A stretch of DNA of 64,000 nt from Arthrobacter sp. B6 (GCF_001663775.1 NZ_KV467168.1:1710870-1774869), one strand, 5' to 3'. Positions 1 through 8,025 are shown, numbered from the stretch's first letter. Notes: generated by a model from the letters alone, not told the origin. Made by a program: numbers and translations.

Positions 1-900
1 GTGCTGGTGGAACACCCCAGCTACCCGAACGCCCTGGATGCCATCCGCGCGGCCGGCTGCCGGGCCCTTCCGGTTGCCTTCACCACGGCCCACGGCGCCG
101 GCGGGTCTGACGGCGGCCCTCCCGCCTTGGCGTGGGACATGCACGCGTTGCTCTCCACCATGGTGCAGCAGCGCCCCAGGATCGCTTACGTGGTGCCGGA
201 CTTTCACAACCCCACAGGGCAGCTGATGCCCGATCTTCAACGCCGCCAACTGGTCCGCGCCGCCGCGGCGGCGGGCACGGTCCTGGTGGTGGACGAAACC
301 CTCCGGGAGCTGAACCTCGACGGCGCGGCGACAACTCCCGTGGCAGCCTTCGGTCCCGCAGTGGTGACCATCGGCTCGCTCAGCAAGTCCCATTGGGGCG
401 GCCTCCGCACTGGCTGGATCCGCGCCTCCGAGGACATGATCCAGCGCTTTGCGGCGGCCCGGACGTCCCTGGACCTGGGCGGACCGGTCATGGAACAGCT
501 GGCTGCGGCCCACCTGGTCCGTGCCCTGGACGAGCCTCTCCCCTCACGGCTGGCCGCGCTCCGGGACAACCGCGCCGCCCTCCTGGAACTCCTTTCCGCA
601 CACCTCCCGGCGTGGGAAACGGGCCACCCGGCCGGCGGCCTGTCCGCCTGGTGCCGGCTGCCCGCACCGGTCAGCACGGCGCTGACGGTGATCGCCCCTG
701 ATTTCGGTATCCGGCTGGCAGCAGGGCCGCGGTTCGGAATCGGCGGCGCCTTCGAGCGCTACCTCCGGGTGCCGTTTACCCTGCCGCCGGAGCAGTTGGA
801 GACTGCCGTCCGGGCACTGCGCTCGGCCCAGGACAGGCTCGACGCCGCCCCGCAGCTCCGCCGGACGCTCAAAAGTGCGCCGGCTGACGCTATAGCCTGA
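1..900 (+). CDS. MocR-type PLP-dependent regulator, C-terminal aminotransferase domain (5' truncated by window)
   Basis: The reading frame is open from base 1 and ends at TGA 898-900, giving 299 residues of a fold-type I aminotransferase domain. The segment reading YVVPDFHNPTGQ is the PNPTG-like substrate/PLP loop, VVDET follows as the PLP-ring Asp region, and SLSKSHWGGLRTGWIR carries the Schiff-base lysine (K near residue 128) and the phosphate-binding Arg. MocR/GntR fusion regulators are about 450-480 aa with an N-terminal winged helix; that DNA-binding domain and the start of the aminotransferase domain would lie upstream of the window. The GTG at base 1 is therefore probably an internal Val codon. 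A free aminotransferase is the alternative, but the missing N-terminus and the SLSKSHWGGLR style favour MocR. Its target genes cannot be seen. Confidence 0.8.
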   Translation: MLVEHPSYPNALDAIRAAGCRALPVAFTTAHGAGGSDGGPPALAWDMHALLSTMVQQRPRIAYVVPDFHNPTGQLMPDLQRRQLVRAAAAAGTVLVVDETLRELNLDGAATTPVAAFGPAVVTIGSLSKSHWGGLRTGWIRASEDMIQRFAAARTSLDLGGPVMEQLAAAHLVRALDEPLPSRLAALRDNRAALLELLSAHLPAWETGHPAGGLSAWCRLPAPVSTALTVIAPDFGIRLAAGPRFGIGGAFERYLRVPFTLPPEQLETAVRALRSAQDRLDAAPQLRRTLKSAPADAIA

Positions 901-997
901 CGCGCTACTCATTCCGGCCGCAGCGCTTTTTGGCGCTTCGGGGACTTTCGCCCTCCTTGGACCCGGCGTCAATGGGACCCTGACGCCTTTTTCGGAT

Positions 998-1495
998 TCA
1001 GGTGCCGCTGCGGCCCGCCTGCCGGCCCATCCGCTGCTTTGCGGTGTTGGTGCCGGCACCAACGGGGATATGTGCCGTGGCCTTGGCCAGCCCAAATATC
1101 GGCATGCCGTTGTAGACAACCTCGATGCTGCCGGCAGGCACCTGGTAGGTCTCATGCCAGACGCCGACATCACCGGTCCCGGCAAGTTCCTTCATGAACC
1201 GGCGCCATGGTTCGAGGTGCGGGGACTCCCGGTCGGCGGCAAATCTCCGCAGGTGCTCCGGGCTCTCCCAGTAGCTGAGCAGCATGGTGGTGCGCCCGAA
1301 CCACTGCTCATATCCAAGCATTCCAGCCGACGGGTCGGCGGCCAGATGCTGGAGCATCTTGGGCATGGCGGCAGCCACCTTGCCGACGGTTCCGACTTTC
1401 CACCAGCGGTTTGCCCGCATCCCGATCAGGAAGACGGTGACGGATTCCCGGTCCGGGTCTGCGGTGTATCTGCCCGGAAATACCTTCTGCGCCAT
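998..1495 (-). CDS. DUF4188 domain-containing protein
   Basis: This 165-aa protein has the DUF4188 pattern: an N-terminal GRYTAD segment, a VFLIGMRANRWWK strand, and a central WFGRTTMLLSYWESPEHL stretch typical of a dimeric alpha-beta barrel (ABM-like) fold. Related proteins are often annotated as monooxygenase-like or phenylacetaldoxime-dehydratase-like, but no catalytic residue can be assigned here. AGGAG lies 6 bases before the ATG, supporting this start. It is transcribed divergently from a TetR regulator, and a 28-bp palindrome sits between them, so it is very likely the target of that repressor. The last 20 residues are Arg/Gly-rich and look disordered. Confidence 0.8.
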   Translation of the reverse strand: MAQKVFPGRYTADPDRESVTVFLIGMRANRWWKVGTVGKVAAAMPKMLQHLAADPSAGMLGYEQWFGRTTMLLSYWESPEHLRRFAADRESPHLEPWRRFMKELAGTGDVGVWHETYQVPAGSIEVVYNGMPIFGLAKATAHIPVGAGTNTAKQRMGRQAGRSGT

Positions 1496-1529
1496 GGGAA
1501 ACTCCTAGGTTTGGGCCGAAACTTCGTTC

Positions 1530-1557
1530 CATAACATTGTTACAAAACAAGGTTATG
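1530..1557. promoter_or_regulatory. Palindromic TetR operator between the DUF4188 and TetR genes
   Basis: The arms CATAACATTGTT (1530-1541) and AACAAGGTTATG (1546-1557) are inverted repeats with one mismatch around the centre ACAA. The site ends 5 bases before the TetR start codon and lies about 35 bases upstream of the DUF4188 start, the classic place for a shared repressor/autoregulation site. Binding by the adjacent TetR protein is inferred. Confidence 0.6.
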
Positions 1558-1562
1558 AAACA

Positions 1563-2147
1563 ATGAACCCCATGGCAAGACCTGTGGTCCATACCGATTC
1601 CCTGAGGCAGGAGCTGCTGGCCGTCACCGCGGACCTGGTTGACCGCGACGGTCCCGCACGCGTGACCCTGCGAGACGTGGCAGCCGCTGCCGGGACGTCC
1701 ACCACGGCCGTTTACTCGCTGTTCGGTGGGAAATCCCAGCTCCTGACCGCGGTCGTTGACGACGGGTTCCGGTCCTTCCGCGACTCACAGGCGGCTGCGG
1801 CCCCTGGTGGACTACGGGGACTCGGCGTGGCCTACCGGACCTGGGCGCTGGAGCACCGGGCCCTCTACCGGCTGATGTTCGGCGGCGCGCTGGCCGCCTA
1901 CGTCGATTGCCAGCCAAGCCCCGAAGTTGCCGCCGATGCCATGATGCCCCTCATGGACGCCGTCGCTTCCGCCCAGGCCGTCGGGACCCTGCTGGAGGCA
2001 CCCGTGGAAGTGGTCGCCGTCGCAATCTGGGGCCAGGTCCACGGCCTGGTGAGCCTGGAACTGGCACAGGTGGGGCCGCCGGACGCAGACTGGGCTGCCG
2101 CATACAGCGCTGCCCTCGACGCGGTGGCCCGCGGCTGGGCAGCCTAG
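1563..2147 (+). CDS. TetR/AcrR family transcriptional regulator
   Basis: A 194-aa protein with an N-terminal TetR HTH: the segment VTLRDVAAAAGTSTTAVYSLFGGKSQLLTAVVDDGF contains the two helices and the conserved Y-FG-K end of the DNA-binding domain. The C-terminal part resembles TetR_C_33/WHG-type ligand domains (WALEHRALYRLMFGG). It is divergent from the DUF4188 gene and its start codon nearly abuts a 28-bp palindrome, so it probably represses itself and that gene. A second in-frame ATG lies at 1572; the first is preceded by AAGG at about 10 bases. The ligand is unknown. Confidence 0.85.
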   Translation: MNPMARPVVHTDSLRQELLAVTADLVDRDGPARVTLRDVAAAAGTSTTAVYSLFGGKSQLLTAVVDDGFRSFRDSQAAAAPGGLRGLGVAYRTWALEHRALYRLMFGGALAAYVDCQPSPEVAADAMMPLMDAVASAQAVGTLLEAPVEVVAVAIWGQVHGLVSLELAQVGPPDADWAAAYSAALDAVARGWAA

Positions 2148-2212
2148 CGGCAACAGCTCCCTCAAGCCCCGCGCAAACCCCCCGCAGGCGTTCCCGCGGC
2201 GCGAATACCGCC

Positions 2213-2292
2213 GCGACGCGCAAATTACCTGACGCGAGTGGTATATCCACCGCGCCAGGTAATTTACGGGTCGATCTGGGTTTTGCGCGTCG
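2213..2292. repeat. Nested inverted repeat between convergent genes
   Basis: The outer arms CGACGCGCAAA (2213-2223) and TTTGCGCGTCG (2282-2292) enclose inner arms AAATTACCTG (2222-2231) and CAGGTAATTT (2256-2265), with a small GTGG/CCAC stem at the centre. It lies between the convergent TetR and SRPBCC genes and could act as a bidirectional terminator, although there is no clean T-tract. The rest of 2148-2319 contains nothing else recognisable. Confidence 0.6.
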
Positions 2293-2319
2293 ATAAGTTG
2301 TTCGGCCGGCTGGCGCCCC

Positions 2320-3012
2320 CTACGCGTAGACCTTCCCAAGGAAGCCGCCCCAGGCCTTGGCGGTGGCCGCCGTGTCGCCGCTGCCGCTGAAGTCGTGGAC
2401 GGTCATGCCCACCGGAGCGCCAAAGGCGTTCCGGCCGAAGAACCGGTACAGGGCGTCCGCGGTCCTCAGCCCCAGGAAGTGCTCATTGGAGAAGTCCACT
2501 TCTCCCTCAAGCCGCCCCACGCCGTCGACCTCCACCTCAACGCCGGAGCCCTGGGCGGCAGAGTCCACTCCCAGCGCCTTCTTGAGGCGTTCAAACCCGT
2601 CCGGGGCCTGGGACGCCGCGGGTGCCTGGATGTCCGTGAACACCACCGGTTTTCCGTCGAAGTACCGCAGATACTGGCCCAGGGTGTGAAGGTAGAACTC
2701 GGTGTGCCGGCTGGCGCCGTCGTACTGCTCATCCCAGTTCTCGGCGAAGATCCCGCTGTGGACATAATGCAGCCGGGCGCGGCCGCCGTCGAGCGGTTCC
2801 AGGACGTGCTCCAACTGGTTGAACCAGCCGTCCGGTCCGTCCATCCTGGAGACGAGGTGCGTCGGGTACTCCTGCACAGTCTTGACGTCCGGCCATTGGT
2901 CCGTGGGGAACATCCACGCCGGAGTGCCCGTGGTTACGGCTTCCCAGACGCGCTCGGGAGTGCCCGGCAGTTCGGTGTCGCAGACGATCTCAAATTCACG
3001 GTTGTCAGTCAT
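2320..3012 (-). CDS. SRPBCC (AHSA1-like) domain protein
   Basis: A 230-aa protein opening with EFEIVCDTELPGTPERVWEAVTTG, the first strand and helix of the START/Bet v1-like SRPBCC fold, followed by W-F-P and LEHVLEPLDGG, typical of the activator-of-Hsp90 (AHSA1)-type subgroup. Such proteins bind hydrophobic ligands; no enzyme activity can be assigned. Its ATG overlaps the last 8 bases of the upstream ArsR-like regulator (ATGACTGA), so the two are translationally coupled. ArsR-SRPBCC pairs are a common actinobacterial arrangement. An AAGGAG ribosome-binding site precedes the start inside the regulator gene. Confidence 0.85.
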   Translation of the reverse strand: MTDNREFEIVCDTELPGTPERVWEAVTTGTPAWMFPTDQWPDVKTVQEYPTHLVSRMDGPDGWFNQLEHVLEPLDGGRARLHYVHSGIFAENWDEQYDGASRHTEFYLHTLGQYLRYFDGKPVVFTDIQAPAASQAPDGFERLKKALGVDSAAQGSGVEVEVDGVGRLEGEVDFSNEHFLGLRTADALYRFFGRNAFGAPVGMTVHDFSGSGDTAATAKAWGGFLGKVYA

Positions 3013-3652
3013 TGTCCTGCTCCTTCTCTGAGAGGGGTTTGATGGAGGTCTTGAGAGCGGGGTGAAGAGCGACGACGAGCCGATGCTTCCGGCCGCCGCC
3101 AGCCGGGGTGCCGCTTGGGCGGGTGCCGCTGCCGCCGTCGTGATATTTGTCCACCAGGCGGGTCACCGCCACGCCGAGCTCCTCGGCAAAAGCGGCGCGG
3201 TCCGCTGCGCTGCGGAACGTGATCTCGCCGTCGATCGCGAACGTGGCGAGCTTCTGTTTGGCCGCGGCGGCGCCGGCGATCAGCTTGCCCACCTCCTGGA
3301 CCATCCTGCCCGCGAGTGCCAGCAGCCAGAAGGCCGAGAACCGGTCCGAGAACCGGTGCGGGTCCGGGGCTACCGACGCGAGGGCCACCGGGGAAATCAG
3401 GTACGAGGCTGCCGTCGCCTGGAGGACGCGTTCGGTGACGTTGCCTTTGCGCCGCTCCTCCACCAACTCCACCAGCCCGTGCCGCTCCAGGGCTTTGAGG
3501 TGGTAGTTGACCTTCTGCCGCGGCAGGCCCACCTTGGCAGCGAGCTGCGACGCCGAACCCGGCTGGGAGAGCTCCTGGAGAATGCGCGTCCGGATTGGAT
3601 CCAGCGACGCCTCCGCCGCGGCGGGGTCCTCGATCACTTCGATGTCCAACAT
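3005..3652 (-). CDS. ArsR-like winged-helix transcriptional regulator
   Basis: From the ATG at 3652 the product is 215 aa and begins MLDIEVIEDPAAAEASLDPIR. Residues about 20-85 form a winged helix: TRILQELSQPGSASQLAAKVGLPRQKVNYHLKALERHGLVELVEE, matching HTH_20/ArsR-type domains. The frame extends upstream to 3733, but family members start at the chosen Met. The C-terminal part (ITFRSAADRAAFAEELGVAVTRLVDKY) resembles the effector region of regulators paired with SRPBCC genes. It shares 8 bases with the downstream SRPBCC gene and most likely controls that operon and itself. No cysteine cluster for metal sensing is visible. Confidence 0.85.
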   Translation of the reverse strand: MLDIEVIEDPAAAEASLDPIRTRILQELSQPGSASQLAAKVGLPRQKVNYHLKALERHGLVELVEERRKGNVTERVLQATAASYLISPVALASVAPDPHRFSDRFSAFWLLALAGRMVQEVGKLIAGAAAAKQKLATFAIDGEITFRSAADRAAFAEELGVAVTRLVDKYHDGGSGTRPSGTPAGGGRKHRLVVALHPALKTSIKPLSEKEQDND

Positions 3653-3817
3653 GGTTAAAGCATGCCCACCGACAACTTTTGTTGTCAAGAACTTTTTTTC
3701 CGTCGGCATCCGGGATCGCTGGAATGATTTCAAGCCCCGACGCTACAGCGAACCCGCAGCACTCCGGCGGACTCAACGCCGAACCCTCCGCAGGAACCCG
3801 CCAAGTAGAATGGTCCC

Positions 3818-4801
3818 GTGATGCAATCCCCCCTCCCCGTGCGCGAAGGCGTCAACGCCACCCGCCTGCGCCTGCCGGACGAGGGGCCGTGGGACACCGC
3901 GATGGACTACATGATGCACCGCTGGGGCCACATCGATCCGCAGGGCATTGAGGACAGGTTCGACGCCGGCGAAATCGTGGGCGAGGGCGGCATCCCCCTG
4001 GACCGGGCCACCAGGCTGGAGGACCACACCTTCATCTGGTACTACCGCACCCTGCCGCCGGAGACCCGGATCCCGGTGGAACTGGACATCCTGCACCAGG
4101 ACGAACACCTCCTGGTGGTGGACAAGCCGCACTTCCTGCCCACCACGCCTGGCGGCACATACATCCAGGAATCGGCCCTGGTGCGGCTCCGGAACCAGCT
4201 GGGCCTGCCTGACCTGATCCCCATGCACCGGCTGGACCGGATGACCGCCGGCGTACTGCTGCTGTCCACCAACCCGGAAACCCGCGGCAAGTACCAGGTG
4301 CTCTTCGAAAAGCGCCAGGTCCAAAAGGAATATGAGTGCGTCTCGGCCGCTGAGCCGGCGCCCGGTTATCCCGCCGTCGAATACCCGGTGGTGGTGCGGA
4401 ACCGGATGACCAAGTCCCGCAGCTACCTCCTGGCTGAAGTGATCGATGGCGAGCCCAATGCAGAGACCCGGATCGAACGGCTGGAAACGTTCGACGGCGG
4501 CACTCCCGCAGGTGCCGCCGTCAGCAACGCTGCGGGAGCCCATCCAGGCCGCCTGGCTCGTTACCGCTTGGAGCCGCATACGGGCAAGACGCATCAGCTT
4601 CGGGTGCACATGGCATCGCTGGGCCTGGGCATCGTGAACGACGCGTTTTACCCCGAACTGCTGGACAAGGCGCCGGACGACTACACGAAACCGCTGCAGC
4701 TCCTGGCCCGCGGCATCCGTTTTGTGGACCCGATCTCCGGCCGGCCCGTGGAGTACCGCAGCCGGTTGGAGCTCAGCGAGGCTGCTCGAACACGGCTTTG
4801 A
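3818..4801 (+). CDS. RluA-family pseudouridine synthase
   Basis: A 327-aa protein carrying the RluA catalytic motif MHRLDRMTAGVLLLS (Asp of HRLD is the nucleophile) and the later motif LEPHTGKTHQLRVHMASLGLGIVNDAFYP. It isomerises uridine to pseudouridine in rRNA or tRNA; the exact target cannot be read from sequence. The N-terminal MDYMMHRWGHID region is typical of a large actinobacterial subgroup, and no S4 domain is evident. GTG at 3818 is followed directly by ATG at 3821, so either may start translation. The 3' end overlaps the convergent macro-domain gene by 29 bases. Confidence 0.85.
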   Translation: MMQSPLPVREGVNATRLRLPDEGPWDTAMDYMMHRWGHIDPQGIEDRFDAGEIVGEGGIPLDRATRLEDHTFIWYYRTLPPETRIPVELDILHQDEHLLVVDKPHFLPTTPGGTYIQESALVRLRNQLGLPDLIPMHRLDRMTAGVLLLSTNPETRGKYQVLFEKRQVQKEYECVSAAEPAPGYPAVEYPVVVRNRMTKSRSYLLAEVIDGEPNAETRIERLETFDGGTPAGAAVSNAAGAHPGRLARYRLEPHTGKTHQLRVHMASLGLGIVNDAFYPELLDKAPDDYTKPLQLLARGIRFVDPISGRPVEYRSRLELSEAARTRL

Positions 4802-5303
4802 AGGCCTCATCCATCTCGGGGCTGAACAGCACAAACTCCACCAACTCGAGCGCGCTGGCCGGATGTGCGGCACCAAACCCGCTGACGGCGTCGTACGCGG
4901 CTTCGGCGACATGACGCCCCTGCCAGCCGTAGACCCCGCCGCCGACCGCCGGGAAGGCAACGGACCCGGCACCCACGGAATCCGCCACCCGCAGGCTTTC
5001 GCTGAAGCAGGAAACCAGCAATGCCCGGTTGGTCTGCCCGGCGTGGCGGTTCGGCCCCACGGTGTGGATGACCCAGCGGGCGGGGAGGCGGAAACCCGGA
5101 GTGGCGACGGCGGCACCCACGGCCAGCCCGTGCGGCAGGGCCGTGTCGCGCAGTGCCCGGCAGGCAGCCAGCAGCTCGGGCCCGGCAGCCCGGTGAATGG
5201 CTCCGTCCACTCCCCCGCCGCCCAGCAACGAGGAGTTGGCAGCGTTAACGATCGCGTCCACGGCGCGGATGGTGATGTCGCCCTGGAGAAGCCTGATTCG
5301 CAT
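4773..5303 (-). CDS. Macro-domain protein (ADP-ribose/O-acetyl-ADP-ribose hydrolase type)
   Basis: A 176-aa single-domain protein. It carries the macro-domain signature: QGDIT, VDAIVNAANSSLLGGGGVDGAIHRAAG for ligand binding, and FPAVGGGVYGW for the diphosphate loop. This NAANS...GGGGVDGAIH version belongs to the MacroD/YmdB-like group, which removes acetyl-ADP-ribose or protein-linked mono-ADP-ribose. The gene stands alone, overlapping the convergent pseudouridine synthase gene by 29 bases and lying 57 bases beyond the end of the metalloprotease-ATPase gene. No ADP-ribosyltransferase partner is visible nearby, so housekeeping detoxification is more likely than a toxin-antitoxin role. Confidence 0.9.
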   Translation of the reverse strand: MRIRLLQGDITIRAVDAIVNAANSSLLGGGGVDGAIHRAAGPELLAACRALRDTALPHGLAVGAAVATPGFRLPARWVIHTVGPNRHAGQTNRALLVSCFSESLRVADSVGAGSVAFPAVGGGVYGWQGRHVAEAAYDAVSGFGAAHPASALELVEFVLFSPEMDEAFKAVFEQPR

Positions 5304-5360
5304 GCTGCCAGTGTCCCACGCACGGAGTTCGAGCCCCCCGCGCCGGTCGCGGCGTCACCT

Positions 5361-7712
5361 CTAGAGGCCCCGCATCACGGCAGCCGCGGCCCGCAACCAT
5401 GCCTCCCGGGTAGCCGGTTGCAGTGCCTGATAATTCAGCGGTCCGCCCGAGACGAGTGACCTGTCGTAGGGAACATCGAGGACTTCCCTCGTCAGGGTCT
5501 CGAAGTGGCTCCGCGTCCTGGCATGAAGCTGCACGTCGGTCCGCAGGGACGGCGCAGCGAGAAGGGTCACCGCGTTGCGTACTTTACCCCCATAACCGCG
5601 CTCACGCAGCCCGTCCACGAGCCAGACGGCACTGGCCACCGTGTCTTCACGCACCGTGGAAACGATGACCAGCTCGTCCGCCGCCGCCACAGCTGCTTCC
5701 CAGTTCGAGGACCGCATATTGTTGCCCGTATCCACCATGATGATGCGGTAGAAACGGCGCAATGCCGTGTGCAGCCGATCAAATTCCCGGCTGCCAATGG
5801 TGGCCGCCCCCGCTGCATCCTCGTCCGAGGCCAACACATCAAACTGCGCCGATCCCTGGTAGCGCACATACCGGTCCAGATCCCCGATCCGGCCAAGGAC
5901 GGGGTCTTCGAAACGGTCCACCTCCTGCATCAGGTCAACCGCAGTGCTCGTGTGCCCGGCCAATGGGGCCCGCCACCCCATCGTGCCGCGCGTTTCATTG
6001 TTGTCCCACGCGAGCGTATAGCCACCGCGTTGGATGCCGAGCGTGGCGGCAAGAAGGAGAGTGGCCGTGGTCTTGTGGGCACCGCCCTTGGGGTTGACGA
6101 CAACTACCGTCCGGGGCCCGTCCAGGCGACGCTGTACGTCTGCCACAGCATCCAAGTGGGCCAGTTCCCGTCGACCGGGACCAAGCCTGATGGAATTTCC
6201 GCTGAGCCTGCGGACGGTCCCTTGCCAGCCGACCTCAGCCAGTGGAGCCGGCGGTGCGGGCCTGTCGGCGAGGAATTTTTGAAGGGTGGGAACGTCGTCG
6301 TCGGGAATGGCCGCGGGAGGGACGTCGATAGCCATTTCGGACCTTCCTTTCTGTGGTGGCTTCCCCTGCGGCAGGGTCCGGGAAGCAGCAGCCTTTTGCT
6401 CCGCAGCCCGGTTGCGTGCGCCCTTGCCGAGGCGCCGGAACAGGGCGACCAGGACAAACAGCAGCCGGTACAGGAGAATTCCCAGGCCAATCACCGGCAG
6501 GGACAACATGAGGATGGACAAGAGGGAAAGCGCCGCAGCGGCCACGTCGCCGGCAGCAGCCGCAGCACCGACGAGCCCCGCGTGCTGGCGGATGGCGGTA
6601 ACCGTCTGCTCAAGGATCGCGGGCAGACTCAGCAGCAACCAGCCCAGTGCCAGGACCAGGAGCGGCACCACGATGACCACCCAGGCGGTCACTATGCGGC
6701 GGGCGAATGGACGGAGCCCAGTAACCCGCGGATCCACGGGGCGGCCCGGTACGAGGCTCAGCAGAACCGGACGGATGCGGTTGAACAGGTCCGGGACTCC
6801 CGCAATATCGGCCAGAACGAAGTATCCGTCGAAGCGCAGCGTCGGCACCAGCTGCTGAATCATCTGGAAATGCATCAACGCCGCCGACAGCAGGAAGAAT
6901 CCCTGCTCCGTCACCAGGTATGCCCCGCCCAGGCCAATGAGGCAAAGGCAGTTGAAGTACAGTCCACCAAGGTCTGTGCGGATCCTGCCCGCCCGGCCCA
7001 GCCGGTAGGAGTCGGTGACATTCGTGAAGAAGGCGGGAAATACCAGATAAACGCCGACGCCGATCACACCGGGCCGTGCGCCCCCGTAGCGGCACGCCGT
7101 GGCATGCCCCAGTTCGTGGATCACGGCCCCGACCGTCAAAAGCGCGAAAATGCCCAGCAGCAGCGCCGGGGTGAGCAGCACTTGCTCCAGTGAAGCCATG
7201 AAATCACTCCTGGCGACTACCAGGACGTCAACGACGGCAAGCCCAACCAGCACGGCAGCCACCACCGGACCCCAGTACAGCGGGGCCAGGATTCCCGCCA
7301 ACGCGTTCACCGCCCTTTCCGAAAGCAGCGTTCCCCGCAGCCGCAGGGCCAACAACGGGTCCGCTTTCGGCGGCGTTCGGACATCGGTGAGGTCGGCATC
7401 GGCTGCCTGAAGCAGGCCCATCGGCGCCAGCCTGTTATCGATGAGGTGGAGGAGACCGCTTACGCCCAGTTCGCGGCCGTAGGCGTCGCTGACGTCGCGG
7501 GCTGCGGCTTCGAGGGATTTCTCCGCAGAGAGGGACACCATCACCAGATGGAGAAGCTCCGAGAGCTGGACAATCTGCCCGTCTCCGCGCTGCAGAAGGT
7601 AGCTGCGGTCCTTGAGGCCCGAGCCTTCAACCGGGCCAAGGAAAAGAAGCCCTGGCGCAGGGGACCAGCGCCGTGCAAACGCAGCATCTGGTGCTGTAGT
7701 CACTTTCCCCAC
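5361..7712 (-). CDS. PqqD-like domain / M50 membrane metallopeptidase / MinD-ParA-like ATPase fusion
   Basis: A 783-aa three-part protein. Residues about 35-100 (YLLQRGDGQIVQLSELLH ... GVSGLLHLIDNRL) look like a PqqD-type winged helix, the fold used as RiPP recognition element. Residues about 135-430 are polytopic membrane segments with the zinc motif HELGH (199-203) and the distal ligand region FDGYFVLAD (Asp near 295), the pattern of 'putative peptide zinc metalloprotease' M50 proteins. After a charged linker, residues 460-783 are a MinD/ParA-like P-loop ATPase with KGGAHKTT (542-549) and an IIMVDTGNN Walker B-like strand. Codon 460 is an ATG behind a strong ribosome-binding site. The gene lies downstream of two small peptide genes on the same strand, and processing or export of those peptides is inferred. 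The GTG start has a weak ribosome-binding site; a second GTG is 9 bases inside. Confidence 0.85.
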   Translation of the reverse strand: MGKVTTAPDAAFARRWSPAPGLLFLGPVEGSGLKDRSYLLQRGDGQIVQLSELLHLVMVSLSAEKSLEAAARDVSDAYGRELGVSGLLHLIDNRLAPMGLLQAADADLTDVRTPPKADPLLALRLRGTLLSERAVNALAGILAPLYWGPVVAAVLVGLAVVDVLVVARSDFMASLEQVLLTPALLLGIFALLTVGAVIHELGHATACRYGGARPGVIGVGVYLVFPAFFTNVTDSYRLGRAGRIRTDLGGLYFNCLCLIGLGGAYLVTEQGFFLLSAALMHFQMIQQLVPTLRFDGYFVLADIAGVPDLFNRIRPVLLSLVPGRPVDPRVTGLRPFARRIVTAWVVIVVPLLVLALGWLLLSLPAILEQTVTAIRQHAGLVGAAAAAGDVAAAALSLLSILMLSLPVIGLGILLYRLLFVLVALFRRLGKGARNRAAEQKAAASRTLPQGKPPQKGRSEMAIDVPPAAIPDDDVPTLQKFLADRPAPPAPLAEVGWQGTVRRLSGNSIRLGPGRRELAHLDAVADVQRRLDGPRTVVVVNPKGGAHKTTATLLLAATLGIQRGGYTLAWDNNETRGTMGWRAPLAGHTSTAVDLMQEVDRFEDPVLGRIGDLDRYVRYQGSAQFDVLASDEDAAGAATIGSREFDRLHTALRRFYRIIMVDTGNNMRSSNWEAAVAAADELVIVSTVREDTVASAVWLVDGLRERGYGGKVRNAVTLLAAPSLRTDVQLHARTRSHFETLTREVLDVPYDRSLVSGGPLNYQALQPATREAWLRAAAAVMRGL
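6333..6350 (-). promoter_or_regulatory. Strong internal ribosome-binding site and ATG inside the fusion gene
   Basis: On the minus strand AAAGGAAGG is followed after 5-7 bases by an in-frame ATG at 6335-6333 (codon 460). Initiation here would give a separate 324-aa ATPase (5361-6335) without the membrane peptidase. This is what would be expected if two genes had become fused by loss of a stop codon, or if both forms are made on purpose. Confidence 0.55.
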
Positions 7713-7735
7713 CGATAGGTTGAGCCGCTAGGTAC

Positions 7736-7769
7736 GGTGGGCATGCCCCGGTACTGCAGCATGCCCACC
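7736..7769 (-). promoter_or_regulatory. 11-bp perfect hairpin between peptide B and the metalloprotease gene
   Basis: GGTGGGCATGC (7736-7746) and GCATGCCCACC (7759-7769) form a perfect 11-bp stem with a 12-base loop, 21 bases after the peptide B stop and 23 bases before the fusion-gene start. No T-run follows on the minus strand, so an attenuator or mRNA-stabilising 3' structure is more likely than a full terminator. Confidence 0.6.
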
Positions 7770-7790
7770 AGGTTTGGAGATCCTGCAGGC

Positions 7791-7991
7791 CTACTGTTGG
7801 ACTACCAGCAGGTTCTGCCAGGCGCCCGAGTTCGCAACGGAACCGATCGAAGCCGCATTGATGGCGAACGAAAGATTCACAGCGACGACGGGAGCGACGT
7901 TGATGTTGAAGAACAGCGTTTCCCGCATGGGAAGCAGTTCCAAAACTTCGGCGTCGAGTTCCACCGGTAATAGCGCGGTTGATGCTGTCAT
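7791..7991 (-). CDS. Small precursor-like peptide B
   Basis: A 66-aa peptide, MTASTALLPVELDAEVLELLP..., with AGAGGTGAGG ahead of the ATG. It aligns without a gap to the peptide encoded just upstream, with 31 of 66 positions identical when both use their longest frame. Residues 18-27 (ELLPMRETLF) form the most conserved block and look like a leader or recognition motif. Residues 31-45 read N-x-A-x-V-x-A-x-N-x-S-x-A-x-N, with every odd position shared and every even position different between the paralogues. There is no Cys, Lys or His and no Sec signal peptide. The hydrophobic, Asn-bearing second half suggests a beta-strand or amyloid-like peptide. I do not recognise the family; the RiPP-like role is inferred from the neighbouring PqqD/M50 protein. 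Confidence 0.75.
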   Translation of the reverse strand: MTASTALLPVELDAEVLELLPMRETLFFNINVAPVVAVNLSFAINAASIGSVANSGAWQNLLVVQQ

Positions 7992-8007
7992 TGCACCTCA
8001 CCTCTCT

Positions 8008-8025
8008 TCCCCGGCTTTCCGGGGA
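8008..8025 (-). promoter_or_regulatory. Short GC-rich hairpin between peptides A and B
   Basis: TCCCCGG (8008-8014) and CCGGGGA (8019-8025) form a 7-bp stem with a CTTT loop, between the stop of peptide A and the ribosome-binding site of peptide B. It may set the relative yield of the two peptides. Confidence 0.45.

Noticed and set aside
5505..7193. A 562-aa open frame antisense to the M50/ATPase fusion
   Set aside because: Composition is Gln/Arg/His-rich with no domain; it is the antisense shadow of the real gene.
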